Below, piece by piece: positions 18,161-27,073 of a stretch of DNA of 61,988 bases; the stretch's first letter is position 1, and each line of letters opens with the position of its first letter. The stretch is from contig DKPS01000280.1 of assembly GCA_002471345.1 (NCBI GenBank), positions 1-61,988 of the forward strand, written 5' to 3'. The notes under the pieces were generated by a model. It worked only from the letters and a program-made list of their open reading frames with translations. It searched no databases and was not told where the DNA came from. The position numbers and the translations under genes were made by a program. Source of the DNA: Saprospiraceae bacterium UBA7328. Its GTDB lineage: Bacteria; Bacteroidota; Bacteroidia; Chitinophagales; Saprospiraceae.

Positions 18161-19114
18161 GTGAAGGTTACTGATTATTTTAAAAAAAGCAAAGACACAT
18201 TGTGCTCCTTTGAAATACTTCCCCCTCTAAAAGGTGGAAAGATGCAGGATATTTTTGACACCCTTGATCCATTGATGGAATTCAAACCTCCTTTTGTAGA
18301 TGTCACATATCATAGAGAGGAGTTTGTTTATATGAAAAGGGATTCAGGATACTACGAGAAATCATCAATTAGGAAGAGGCCCGGAACAGTTGGGATTTGC
18401 GCAGCCATAATGCACCGGTATGGTGTTGATGCGGTGCCTCATCTGATATGTGGAGGGTTTTCTAAGGAAGAAACAGAAAATGCTTTAATTGACCTGAATT
18501 TTCTGAATATTCAGAATGTGTTGGCGTTGAGAGGAGATGCCCGTCATTTTGAAGATAAATTTGTTCCTGAACCAGATGGGCACAAATTTGCATCAGAACT
18601 TGTGGAACAAGTATCTCAAATGAATCAAGGCAAATACCTGGATGCATCCATAGAAAATGGCTCCTCTACGGATTTTTGTATTGGAATAGCTGGATACCCA
18701 GAAAAGCACTTTGAATCTCCCAATATTGACCATGACATGAGTTTTACCAAACTCAAAATAGAGAAAGGTGCATCTTATATAGTGACACAGATGTTTTTTG
18801 ACAATAAACATTTCTTTAAATATGTGGATGCTTGTAGAGCTGCGGGCATAACAGTACCAATAGTGCCTGGGCTTAAGCCATTGACAAAGAGGTATCAACT
18901 GAATAGTATTCCTAGAAGATTTTATATAGACCTTCCGGATGATCTCGTACATGAGGTTGAAAAGGCGAAAGGCCAAGATGCACTTAATATGGTAGGTACA
19001 GAATGGTGTATTCAACAATCAAAAGAGCTTAAAGCAGCAGGAGTGCCCTGTCTTCATTACTATACTATGGGAGATACTCCAACAATAAAGAGAATAGCTG
19101 AATCCATTTTTTAG
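18161..19114 (+). CDS. metF: Methylenetetrahydrofolate reductase
   Basis: 317 residues from a GTG start (MKVTDYFKKSKDT). It has the family's N-terminal CSFEILPPLKGG segment, ALRGD in the folate/FAD-binding barrel and the FDNKHFFKYVDACRAAGI region near the middle. The enzyme reduces 5,10-methylene-THF to 5-methyl-THF using FAD and NAD(P)H, supplying the methyl group for methionine synthesis. It lacks the eukaryotic C-terminal regulatory domain, as expected. It has no operon partners: the neighbours are an envelope protein and secA. Confidence 0.95.
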   Translation: MKVTDYFKKSKDTLCSFEILPPLKGGKMQDIFDTLDPLMEFKPPFVDVTYHREEFVYMKRDSGYYEKSSIRKRPGTVGICAAIMHRYGVDAVPHLICGGFSKEETENALIDLNFLNIQNVLALRGDARHFEDKFVPEPDGHKFASELVEQVSQMNQGKYLDASIENGSSTDFCIGIAGYPEKHFESPNIDHDMSFTKLKIEKGASYIVTQMFFDNKHFFKYVDACRAAGITVPIVPGLKPLTKRYQLNSIPRRFYIDLPDDLVHEVEKAKGQDALNMVGTEWCIQQSKELKAAGVPCLHYYTMGDTPTIKRIAESIF

Positions 19115-19189
19115 TAGCCTTAGTCTAATTTTCTTCGAAGTTGCTCAAATTCCTTGTGGTATAACCTTCTACCTATGCCGATATGGCAG

Positions 19190-19197
19190 TACTTTCG
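19190..19197 (+). promoter_or_regulatory. Candidate -7 promoter element for secA
   Basis: TACTTTCG followed by CGA matches the Bacteroidota -7 form TAnnTTTG with one mismatch. It lies 60 bp before the ATG at 19258. No good -33 TTTG is present at the usual distance. It supports 19258 rather than 19183 as the secA start, since 19183 would lie upstream of transcription. Confidence 0.4.
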
Positions 19198-19257
19198 CGA
19201 TGGTATGAATTTAGCTCATTGATATACAGAGCTTTTTCACTTCAAAGAAAACATTAT

Positions 19258-22200
19258 ATGCTAAACGTATTCAAAAAAGTCTTCGGTACTAAGTACGACA
19301 GAGACGTAAAGCAATATCAAGGTCTCATCGGTGAGATTAATAATAATTTCCAATCTTATCAGTCTCTTTCAAATGATCAATTGAGAAATAAAACTCATGA
19401 ATTCAAACAAAAGATTGCTGACTATTTGTCGGAGATAGATGAAGAGATAAAATCTTTAAAATCAAATGCCGATAGTGAGCAAGATTTATTGGCAAGAGAG
19501 GAGATTTTTAACAAGATAGATGAGACGTATAAAGAGAGAGATGAAGCTATTGAAGAGATTCTAAAAGATATTCTTCCAGAAGCTTTTGCTGTAGTTAAAG
19601 AAACGGCCAGGCGATTTACTCAAAATTCCACAATTGCAGTTACAGCTACTGATCACGACAGAGACCTGGCTGGAAATTCTTCATATGTAACATTGAATGG
19701 AGATAAAGCCATTTGGAAAAACTCATGGATGGCAGCAGGAGGAGAAATCATATGGAATATGATTCACTATGATGTGCAGCTTATTGGAGGTATGGTTCTT
19801 CATGATGGAAAGGTTGCTGAGATGATGACTGGAGAAGGAAAGACTTTAGTTGCCACACTTCCTGCATATCTAAATGGACTTACAGGTCAAGGCGTGCACG
19901 TCATTACAGTAAATGATTATTTGGCTAGAAGAGATTGTGAATGGATAGGCCCAATATTTCAATTTTTATTCCTAACCATTGATTGTATTGATAAATACAA
20001 GCCCCATTCTCCTCAAAGGTTGGACGCATATAGATCTGATATAGTATATGGTACTAACAATGAATTTGGATTCGATTATTTAAGAGATAATATGGTGAGA
20101 TCTCAAGGAGAGCGAGTTCAACACAAGCATCATTATGCAATGATAGATGAAGTGGATTCGGTTTTGATTGATGATGCACGGACTCCATTGATAATCTCAG
20201 GACCTGTACCTCAAGGAAGCGAAGAACAAGAATACTATGAGCTAAAAGGCAAAATTGAAAAGCTGTTTAGTGCTCAAAAACAACTGGCAACTAACTATTT
20301 GGCGGAGGCTAAGAAGTTAATTAAAGAAGGATCCTCGGGCCATGAAGAAGGAGAGGGAGGACTTGCTCTACTAAGAGCATATAGATCATTACCTAAGTAT
20401 AGGCCGCTGATTAAGTATCTGAGTGAAGAAGGGATAAAAGTAACCTTGCAGAAATCGGAAAACTTCTATATGCAAGAGCAATCTAAAAACATGTACAAAG
20501 TAGATGTCCCATTACTTTTTACTATAGATGAGAAGAATAGAAATGTAGAGCTCACTGAAAATGGTGTGGATTTCCTATCAAAAGGGGAATCTGACCCTAG
20601 CTTTTTTTTGATGCCAGATATTGCCGCTGAAATGCAACAATTAGATGACAGAGAAAAGGAAGAGGGGGTCAAATTTTTGGATGAACGTGAACAACTAATA
20701 CAAGATTTCTCTGTCAAATCTAGAAGACTTCATGCCGTTTCTCAATTGGTAAAAGCCTATACTCTATTTGACAAAAATGAAGAATATGTGGTGATGGATG
20801 GGCAGGTGAAAATTGTGGATGAGCAGACAGGCCGTATGATGGAGGGACGTCGATACTCTGATGGTCTACATCAAGCATTAGAGGCAAAAGAGAATGTAAA
20901 AGTAGGCGACATAACACAGACATATGCCACAGTGACATTGCAGAATTATTTTAGGATGTATCACAAATTGGCAGGAATGACAGGTACTGCTGAGACAGAA
21001 GCAAAAGAACTATGGGATATCTACAAGTTAGATGTGGTCGTGATTCCTACAAATAGACCAATCGTGCGTGATGATAAAGAGGACATGGTTTACAAAACTG
21101 GAAGAGAAAAGTATAATGCCGTAATCCAGGAAATTGAAGTGCTTACTGGGAATAAAAGACCTGTATTAGTAGGAACTACTTCTGTGGATATATCTGAAAA
21201 ACTCAGTCGAATGCTTCAGATCAAAGGGATAAAACATAACGTGTTGAATGCTAAACAGCATCAGAGAGAGGCAGAAATTGTCGCAGAAGCAGGTAGACCA
21301 GGTAATGTGACCATAGCGACTAATATGGCAGGTCGAGGAACTGATATCAAATTGTCTGACGAAGTAAAAGCATCAGGAGGTCTAGCTATCGTAGCCACTG
21401 AAAGACATGATTCTAGGCGTGTGGACCGTCAGCTTAGAGGAAGGTCAGGAAGGCAAGGAGATCCTGGATCATCTCAGTTTTATGTTTCATTGGAAGATAA
21501 TCTGATGAGACTATTTAATTCTGAACGTATAGCTAAACTGATGGACAAAATGGGTCATCAGGAAGGTGAAGTCTTGCAACACAATATGGTGACTAAATCT
21601 ATTGAAAGGGCACAGAAGAAAGTAGAAGAAAATAGTTTTGGAGTAAGAAAAAGACTTTTGGAGTATGATGATGTGATGAACATACAAAGGGAGGCCATTT
21701 ACAAGAAGAGGACAAATGCTCTTTCAGGAGAAAGATTATCTGTTGATTTGTTTAACATGTTCACGTCTTTGGCAGAAGCTATTGCTATAGACTATAAAGG
21801 CGTGAATGACTATGATGCATTCAGAAATGAATGTATAAGAGTGCTTGCCTTTGATCCGGATATTGATCAAGCAATGTACAATGAGGCTCCAGAATCTGAA
21901 TTGGTCGATGAACTTCAAAAACAGACTCTTGATTATTACTCAATTAAGCAAGGCCGAATTAGAGATATCCTTCTTCCTATTATTAAGGGAGTAAAGGAAA
22001 ATGAAGGAAATAGATATAAAAGAATTGCAATACCATTTACAGATGGAAGGAAAAGACCTCTTCCTATATCGGCTGATCTTCAGGAAGCTTTAGATAGTAA
22101 AGGAAAATCAATAGTAAAGGATATTGAAAAGGCTGTCACTCTTGCAATCATAGATGATAACTGGAAGGAGCACTTACGTGCTATGGATGAATTAAAAGAA

Positions 22201-22560
22201 TCGGCTCAGGCAGCGTCTTTCGAACAAAAGGATCCTTTAGTAATCTATAAAATGGAGGCCTATGATTTGTTTGAAAGATTGGTCTATAGTATCAATGAGG
22301 ATGTGTCTGCATATCTTATGAAAGGTAAACTGGTCTTTGGTGGAGGTGAGCAGATCAAAGAAGCAAAAGTGCAAAAAACAGACTTGACCAAGGTTAAGAT
22401 GAGTAGGGAAGAACAGGCAATGAGAGCGGCAGCTGAAGGAGTAAATCAAAGGCCTTCAAAACCTGAAACTTTTAAAAGAGTAGAAAAGAAGGTTGGTAGA
22501 AATGAGGCTTGTCCATGTGGAAGTGGTAGAAAGTATAAACATTGCCATGGGAAAAACTGA
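19258..22560 (+). CDS. secA: Preprotein translocase ATPase SecA
   Basis: 1100 residues from the ATG at 19258 (MLNVFKKVFGTKYDRD); the longer frame from 19183 adds 25 non-conserved residues and overlaps the likely promoter. Visible parts are the N-terminal helix, Walker A MMTGEGKTLVATLP, DEVDSVLIDDARTPLIISGP, the second motor domain with TNMAGRGTDIKL, and RQLRGRSGRQGDPGSSQF. The C-terminal zinc-binding SEC-C motif is CPCGSGRKYKHCH. SecA drives protein export through SecYEG by ATP hydrolysis. The protein is longer than E. coli SecA (901 aa), largely because of insertions between about residues 330 and 480; long SecA proteins are usual in this phylum. Confidence 0.97.
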   Translation: MLNVFKKVFGTKYDRDVKQYQGLIGEINNNFQSYQSLSNDQLRNKTHEFKQKIADYLSEIDEEIKSLKSNADSEQDLLAREEIFNKIDETYKERDEAIEEILKDILPEAFAVVKETARRFTQNSTIAVTATDHDRDLAGNSSYVTLNGDKAIWKNSWMAAGGEIIWNMIHYDVQLIGGMVLHDGKVAEMMTGEGKTLVATLPAYLNGLTGQGVHVITVNDYLARRDCEWIGPIFQFLFLTIDCIDKYKPHSPQRLDAYRSDIVYGTNNEFGFDYLRDNMVRSQGERVQHKHHYAMIDEVDSVLIDDARTPLIISGPVPQGSEEQEYYELKGKIEKLFSAQKQLATNYLAEAKKLIKEGSSGHEEGEGGLALLRAYRSLPKYRPLIKYLSEEGIKVTLQKSENFYMQEQSKNMYKVDVPLLFTIDEKNRNVELTENGVDFLSKGESDPSFFLMPDIAAEMQQLDDREKEEGVKFLDEREQLIQDFSVKSRRLHAVSQLVKAYTLFDKNEEYVVMDGQVKIVDEQTGRMMEGRRYSDGLHQALEAKENVKVGDITQTYATVTLQNYFRMYHKLAGMTGTAETEAKELWDIYKLDVVVIPTNRPIVRDDKEDMVYKTGREKYNAVIQEIEVLTGNKRPVLVGTTSVDISEKLSRMLQIKGIKHNVLNAKQHQREAEIVAEAGRPGNVTIATNMAGRGTDIKLSDEVKASGGLAIVATERHDSRRVDRQLRGRSGRQGDPGSSQFYVSLEDNLMRLFNSERIAKLMDKMGHQEGEVLQHNMVTKSIERAQKKVEENSFGVRKRLLEYDDVMNIQREAIYKKRTNALSGERLSVDLFNMFTSLAEAIAIDYKGVNDYDAFRNECIRVLAFDPDIDQAMYNEAPESELVDELQKQTLDYYSIKQGRIRDILLPIIKGVKENEGNRYKRIAIPFTDGRKRPLPISADLQEALDSKGKSIVKDIEKAVTLAIIDDNWKEHLRAMDELKESAQAASFEQKDPLVIYKMEAYDLFERLVYSINEDVSAYLMKGKLVFGGGEQIKEAKVQKTDLTKVKMSREEQAMRAAAEGVNQRPSKPETFKRVEKKVGRNEACPCGSGRKYKHCHGKN

Positions 22561-22702
22561 TTTTTATCATTTGACAAATCAATGGTTATTTAATTTTCAA
22601 AAATATTTGAAAGTTTATACCAATTTCTAAAATTATAACTGCTTGAAAATCAGAGACATATAATATTTGGGTTGCGGTTAATTTATTTTTGTTTAATGTT
22701 GA

Positions 22703-22734
22703 TTTGATTTTTGTTCAACAATAATGTACTTTTG
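22703..22734 (+). promoter_or_regulatory. Consensus Bacteroidota promoter for the ECF sigma-factor gene
   Basis: TTTG at 22703-22706, a 20-nt gap, then TACTTTTG at 22727-22734, a perfect TAnnTTTG. The ATG at 22756 follows 22 nt after the -7 element, so the leader is very short. Confidence 0.7.
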
Positions 22735-22755
22735 AAGGACTAAAAACTCTGCAAC

Positions 22756-23304
22756 ATGGAAATATTATCAAAAGTCGATTTTAATAGAAAATTTCAAGAA
22801 TTGTCAGGCTCTTTAAGGGCTTTTGCTTATAATCTAACAAAAGATGATGAAGAAGCAAAAGATCTTTATCAGGAGACTGCTTTCAGAGCTATATCTAATA
22901 GGGATAAGTTTAGATTGGATACTAATCTAAAGGCTTGGCTTTTCACGATAATGAAAAACATTTTCATTAATAATTATAGGAAAAAGTCAAAAGCGAATAC
23001 AGTTTTTGATAAAACAGACAACTTATATTATTTGAATTCGGGGACTGTAGCCATCGATAATGCGGCTGGCACCAATATACTTATGAAAGAGCTTAAGGAT
23101 ATGATAAAAGATCTGGAAGATTCGATTAGAGTGCCTTTTGAAATGCATTTCATTGGTTATAAATATCAAGAAATAGCTGATCATCTGGATCTTCCACTTG
23201 GAACAATAAAAAGTAGAATTTTCTTTGCTCGAAAAGCTTTGAGAAATAAGATTGAAAGGCTATATGGAAATCAAACTACGATTAGATCAAAACTTTCAGC
23301 TTAG
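22756..23304 (+). CDS. ECF-type RNA polymerase sigma factor
   Basis: 182 residues. Sigma region 2 is seen as AFAYNLTKDDEEAKDLYQETAFRAISN...LKAWLFTIMKNIFINNYRK, and region 4 as VPFEMHFIGYKYQEIADHLDLPLGTIKSRIFFARKAL, the helix-turn-helix that reads the -35 region. No anti-sigma gene follows; the next gene is an unrelated BioD-like ATPase after a terminator, so how this factor is controlled is not shown here. The promoter is a strong housekeeping-type match, which suggests steady expression. Confidence 0.93.
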   Translation: MEILSKVDFNRKFQELSGSLRAFAYNLTKDDEEAKDLYQETAFRAISNRDKFRLDTNLKAWLFTIMKNIFINNYRKKSKANTVFDKTDNLYYLNSGTVAIDNAAGTNILMKELKDMIKDLEDSIRVPFEMHFIGYKYQEIADHLDLPLGTIKSRIFFARKALRNKIERLYGNQTTIRSKLSA

Positions 23305-23329
23305 AAATAAGTAGAAATAATTCCTGCTT

Positions 23330-23367
23330 TAAAAGGGGTGGAGTGTGTAAGCATTTCACCCCTTTTA
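23330..23367 (+). terminator. Terminator after the ECF sigma-factor gene
   Basis: TAAAAGGGGTG (23330-23340) and CACCCCTTTTA (23357-23367) form an 11-bp perfect stem with a 16-nt loop. The T run is part of the stem. Confidence 0.75.
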
Positions 23368-23420
23368 CTTTGACAAATCTATCTTGGTTTTTGACAAGTT
23401 ATTTTTACCTTGGACAAATC

Positions 23421-24527
23421 ATGGCTTTAAAATATAAGAACATTTACGTGGCAGCAAGTAGTCAACACGTTGGAAAAACAACTACTACTTTAGGTTTAAC
23501 TGCTGCTTACCAAAATCAAGGACTCAAAGTAGGTTATTGCAAACCTGTAGGTCAGAAATTTCTGGGTGTTCATAATATTAAAGTTGATAAAGATTGTGTC
23601 TTGTTTTCAGATTTGATTGGATTTGAAATGGATCCTAAGATTCATAGTCCAGTTATTTTGCCCAAAGGTGCTACAAAAGATTATTTAGACCATCCCAACA
23701 ATTTCGATTTTGAATCTGACATTCTCAATGCGAGAAAATATAGAGATGTACACGATGATATTACTATTTATGAAGGAACAGGTCATACCGGAGTAGGAAG
23801 TGTAGTAGGTCTGTCTAATGCGAAAGTGGCTAAAATGCTTGATGCAGGTGTTGTAATGGTGATTGAAGGAGGTATAGGCAAGACAATAGATATGCTCAAC
23901 ATGACGACTGCTCTTTTCAGAGAAGAAAAAGTACCACTACTTGGTGTGATAATCAATAAAGTGATTACTGATAAATTGGAAGAAGTTAGAAAGTATGTAG
24001 GAATGTGGTTAGATCGAAACAATATTCCACTTTTAGGAATAGCTCCTTATGACCAAATCTTAGCTTATCCATTGCTTTCCACAGTTTGCAAATCACTCAA
24101 AGGAGAAGTGCTATATTTTAAAGAAAACCTTGATAATCGGATTGAAAACATGTTGGCAGGATCACTTGTAGACCTCAAAGGTCTTCGAGATAATCAAAAC
24201 ATATTGCTTATTGCAAGTAGTAGGACTGTGGATAGAGCACTAAAGAAAGTGGAAGCCTACTCAAAGCATTCAGAAGTGCACGATTCTCCTTTATGTGGTG
24301 TAGTTGTAACAGGTGAGGTAGAATTAGAAGATGATTCACTTAGATATATTCAGGAGCACAATATTCCTGTCATAGGAACCCATTTTGACACCTATGGAGC
24401 TGTTACTAAAATTAATAGTATTGAAGTAAAAATCAATAGACGAACTCCTTGGAAAGTAAAAAGAGCAGTAAATATGGTCGGAAAGCATGTAGACTTGGAC
24501 AAAATATTAGCACTCAGTCTAAAATAA
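23421..24527 (+). CDS. BioD-like/DRTGG-domain P-loop protein (phosphotransacetylase N-terminal type)
   Basis: I chose the ATG at 23421 (MALKYKNIYVAASSQ, 368 aa); the longer frame from 23343 runs through the terminator hairpin. The N-terminal half is a dethiobiotin-synthetase-like P-loop domain with SSQHVGKTTTTLGL and a Lys-bearing KVGYCKPVGQK. The C-terminal half resembles the DRTGG regulatory domain (NQNILLIASSRT...GVVVTGEVELED). This pair of domains is the N-terminal part of long phosphotransacetylases, but the catalytic transacetylase domain is absent, as in stand-alone proteins annotated in Bacteroidota. It may sense a nucleotide or acyl metabolite; the function is not established. Confidence 0.8.
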   Translation: MALKYKNIYVAASSQHVGKTTTTLGLTAAYQNQGLKVGYCKPVGQKFLGVHNIKVDKDCVLFSDLIGFEMDPKIHSPVILPKGATKDYLDHPNNFDFESDILNARKYRDVHDDITIYEGTGHTGVGSVVGLSNAKVAKMLDAGVVMVIEGGIGKTIDMLNMTTALFREEKVPLLGVIINKVITDKLEEVRKYVGMWLDRNNIPLLGIAPYDQILAYPLLSTVCKSLKGEVLYFKENLDNRIENMLAGSLVDLKGLRDNQNILLIASSRTVDRALKKVEAYSKHSEVHDSPLCGVVVTGEVELEDDSLRYIQEHNIPVIGTHFDTYGAVTKINSIEVKINRRTPWKVKRAVNMVGKHVDLDKILALSLK

Positions 24528-24957
24528 CTACACCATCTGCCATCATTTTATATTCCTCTTTTGGTTCTGTAATAGCTTCAATTACCTCCTTGCTTTTTCC
24601 TGCATCTTTAGCATAATGTCTTAATTCATCTACTGATGTTGTTGTTTTAGATACTACTCCATGGGCAATTATTTCTTGACCCGCTAAATCTAATGGCATA
24701 AAGAATCCATAGTCTTTAAACTTAACAAATACATCCTCTTCTACATTTGAAGATGTAAGAGTCATCCAGCAGCCTTTTACCTGACAGACACTGTTAACTT
24801 TAGCTTTTACTGATACAAATTGCTCGGAAGGAGTATTAATAACCTCAGATAAATCTAGGGGTGATGAGTAGTCAAAAGACGCTCCTATTGTTTTATAATC
24901 TTGTGAAAAGCAGATGGTTACAAATGCAGAAAACATTAAAGTGAATATAAGTTTCAT
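24514..24957 (-). CDS. DUF4920 domain secreted protein
   Basis: 147 residues with a signal peptide (MKLIFTLMFSAFVTICFSQ). The rest matches what I know of DUF4920: a small beta-barrel with VSVKAKVNSVCQVKGCWMTL, GFFMPLDLAG and a C-terminal EYKMMADGVVIL. The conserved Cys pair in CQVKGCWM may bind a metal or form a disulfide, by inference. It is convergent with the BioD-like gene, and their 3' ends overlap by 14 bp. Function is unknown; the family is confined largely to Bacteroidota. Confidence 0.8.
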   Translation of the reverse strand: MKLIFTLMFSAFVTICFSQDYKTIGASFDYSSPLDLSEVINTPSEQFVSVKAKVNSVCQVKGCWMTLTSSNVEEDVFVKFKDYGFFMPLDLAGQEIIAHGVVSKTTTSVDELRHYAKDAGKSKEVIEAITEPKEEYKMMADGVVILD

Positions 24958-24997
24958 TACGATTAAATTTTATGATTTTATTATTCAAAATAAATAC

Positions 24998-25029
24998 TTG
25001 ATTATATGAAAGTCAAATATGTATCTTCG
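24998..25029 (+). promoter_or_regulatory. Promoter of the S6-S18-L9 operon
   Basis: TTG at 24998-25000, a 21-nt gap, then TATCTTCG at 25022-25029 followed by CGCC. The -7 box differs from TAnnTTTG by one base. The rpsF ATG is 34 nt further on. Confidence 0.6.
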
Positions 25030-25062
25030 CGCCCAATTTTGAAAAGATAGGAAAAATATTTC

Positions 25063-25515
25063 ATGAAGAATTATGAAGTAACTTTCATCGTCGATCCCGT
25101 GCTGTCAGGCGATGAAATTAAACAGGCAGCGCAGACCTATCAAGACATGCTAGTAAAAGAACAATGTAATATTGTGCATGTTGAGAGGATGGGACTGCGG
25201 CAATTGGCTTACCCAATTAATAGACGCTCTTCTGGTGTTTATTTCTGCATAGAGTTCGAAGCACAATCAGGACATTTCATACCTAAAATGGATTTATCCT
25301 TTAGACGTGATGAACGAATCATGAGATTTCTCACTGTTAAGTTAGATCGATATGGTGTCAAGTACAATGATGACAAAAGAAATGGCCTAATCGGAAAGAA
25401 AAGAGAGGTGGCAGAAGAGGTTGTACCAAAAGTAGAGGAAGTAAAAGCTAAAGCGGCTCCAGCTCCTGCACCAGAAAGTACTCCTGTGCCTATTGCTAAA
25501 TCTGAAGAAGAATAA
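25063..25515 (+). CDS. rpsF: 30S ribosomal protein S6
   Basis: 150 residues. The S6 fold is seen in MKNYEVTFIVDPVLSGDEI, LAYPINRRSSGVYFCIEFEA and DERIMRFLTVKLD. The protein is longer than E. coli S6 through a C-terminal Ala/Pro/Glu-rich tail (KAAPAPAPESTPVP). It binds 16S rRNA with S18 on the platform of the small subunit. First gene of a tight rpsF-rpsR-rplI operon: rpsR follows 2 bp after its stop. No ssb or priB gene lies between, unlike the order in many proteobacteria. Confidence 0.96.
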   Translation: MKNYEVTFIVDPVLSGDEIKQAAQTYQDMLVKEQCNIVHVERMGLRQLAYPINRRSSGVYFCIEFEAQSGHFIPKMDLSFRRDERIMRFLTVKLDRYGVKYNDDKRNGLIGKKREVAEEVVPKVEEVKAKAAPAPAPESTPVPIAKSEEE

Positions 25516-25517
25516 CT

Positions 25518-25784
25518 ATGGCATCTAGAGACGACATTAAATTCTTAAACAATCCGAACATTGGTCAAAATCAGAAAAAATATTGCCGATTTAAGAAATT
25601 TGGCATTAAGCATATTGACTATAAGGATCCTGATTTCTTGTTACAATTTGTAAACGAACAAGGAAAAATACTACCGAGAAGATTGACAGGAAACTCTCTG
25701 AAATATCAAAAGCGTGTGGCAATAGCGATAAAAAGATCAAGACATCTTTCTCTTATGCCATATGTGACAGATTTGTTGAAATAA
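25518..25784 (+). CDS. rpsR: 30S ribosomal protein S18
   Basis: 88 residues with the S18 core: KKYCRFKKFGIKHIDYKDP, GKILPRRLTGNSLKYQKRVAI and RHLSLMPYV. It pairs with S6 in the 30S platform. It begins 2 bp after rpsF, so translational coupling is likely, and rplI follows 19 bp later. No Cys-rich zinc-binding N-terminus is present, so this is a single-Cys form. Confidence 0.96.
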   Translation: MASRDDIKFLNNPNIGQNQKKYCRFKKFGIKHIDYKDPDFLLQFVNEQGKILPRRLTGNSLKYQKRVAIAIKRSRHLSLMPYVTDLLK

Positions 25785-25803
25785 TTAAAAAAGAAGTAGA
25801 AAG

Positions 25804-26250
25804 ATGGAACTTATTCTTTTGAAAAACTTGGATAGAGTAGGAGATAAGCATGATATAGTCACTGTAAAAAATGGCTATGGTAGAAATTTCTTAATCCCTC
25901 AAGGACTTGCCATTATTGCTAATGCATCGAATCTTAAAAAATTGGATGCTATAAAGGCAAAAGAACAAGCCGAAGAAGATAAGAAAGTATCTGAATATCA
26001 AGCAATGGCTTCTAAACTGGAAGGCAAGACACTAAAAATTGGTGTGAAAGCTGGTGCAACAGGTAAGATTTTCGGAAGCATCACGAATGTTCAAATTTCA
26101 TCTCAATTGCGTGAGCAATTTGAAATTGATATTGAAAGAAAGAAAGTGGAGCTACCAGAGGAAATTAAGGAAATTGGAACCTACACAGCACAGGTTAATT
26201 TCCACCCAACAGTGAAGGGATCTATTGATTTCGAACTAGTTCAAGAATAG
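25804..26250 (+). CDS. rplI: 50S ribosomal protein L9
   Basis: 148 residues, close to the usual L9 length. The N-terminal rRNA-binding domain is seen as MELILLKNLDRVGDKHDIVTVKNGYGRNFLIPQGLA, read here in parts. A long connecting helix (KKLDAIKAKEQAEEDKK) and a C-terminal domain with FGSITNVQIS and the ending GSIDFELVQE follow. L9 binds 23S rRNA near the L1 stalk. It is the last gene of the operon and is followed by a strong terminator. Confidence 0.96.
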   Translation: MELILLKNLDRVGDKHDIVTVKNGYGRNFLIPQGLAIIANASNLKKLDAIKAKEQAEEDKKVSEYQAMASKLEGKTLKIGVKAGATGKIFGSITNVQISSQLREQFEIDIERKKVELPEEIKEIGTYTAQVNFHPTVKGSIDFELVQE

Positions 26251-26278
26251 AACAGACTATAAAGTCTTAATAAAATAG

Positions 26279-26313
26279 AAGGTGGTCAAATTAAATTTTG
26301 ACCACCTTTTTTT
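26279..26313 (+). terminator. Rho-independent terminator after rplI
   Basis: AAGGTGGTCAAA (26279-26290) and TTTGACCACCTT (26297-26308) form a perfect 12-bp stem with a 6-nt loop, followed by a T run to 26313. Confidence 0.92.
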
Positions 26314-26323
26314 GTTGAGCAAT

Positions 26324-27073
26324 TTAGAAATTGCAGAGATGGTTATTTTCTTTAAGCCACTTTTCTTTTTGTTTATAATCAGGCATAATATCTTCCACAA
26401 TTTTCCAAAACTTGGAAGTGTGATTCATTTCTTTTAGATGAGCAAGCTCATGTATAAGGACGTAATCTTGCACTTCTTCTGGTGCAAAAAGTAGTCTTAC
26501 CGAAATATTAATATTCCCTCCGGAAGAACAACTTCCCCAGTTTGATCTATTATTCTTGAGCTGAACCGATTTAATTGGTTCATTAATATAATGTTGGTTC
26601 AACCACATTATGCGTTCTTCTATCCAAGGATGATTATCATGTGCCAATACGCGACCAAGTAAAGTATGAATCATTTTGCCTTCTGAGTCTTTTTCAATTT
26701 CTGAAGGCAAAGTGATTTTTATTATTCCTTGTTCACATTTGGCTTTTCCTGTTTTCCTGTTTTCTTTGGAGATAGTAATGGAATAACTTTTTCTAGTAGT
26801 GTGAATGACACTTCCATTACCATAGGTTTGGCTCCTAAAGTGGTCAAATATTTCAGGTCTATTATTGTATTGGGTAATTAACCAGTCTTTAGCCCATTGA
26901 GTGTGAGCGTCAGCATGAATGTTTTTTTCTATCCAAGGGAGCCTTACAATGACTGAGTTTTTGCCAATAGAAACTCTTCTGGTTCTTCTCCATTCGAAGT
27001 AAACTTTTACGGGAAGAGAAACACCGGCTATTTCCCAGGTGATATATATATGTTTAGCCTTTTTTCGAGCCAA
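26324..27073 (-). CDS. YgjP-like (DUF45) zinc metalloprotease family protein
   Basis: 249 residues. The zinc motif HELAHLKEMNH (HExxH plus a third His) near residues 208-218 and the preceding NRSNWGSCSSGGNINI are hallmarks of the YgjP/DUF45 family, related to SprT and WLM proteases. There is no signal peptide, so it should be cytoplasmic. The start codon overlaps the end of serC by 20 bp, which points to co-transcription from the serC side, though I see no functional link. The real substrate is unknown for most of the family. Confidence 0.85.
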   Translation of the reverse strand: MARKKAKHIYITWEIAGVSLPVKVYFEWRRTRRVSIGKNSVIVRLPWIEKNIHADAHTQWAKDWLITQYNNRPEIFDHFRSQTYGNGSVIHTTRKSYSITISKENRKTGKAKCEQGIIKITLPSEIEKDSEGKMIHTLLGRVLAHDNHPWIEERIMWLNQHYINEPIKSVQLKNNRSNWGSCSSGGNINISVRLLFAPEEVQDYVLIHELAHLKEMNHTSKFWKIVEDIMPDYKQKEKWLKENNHLCNF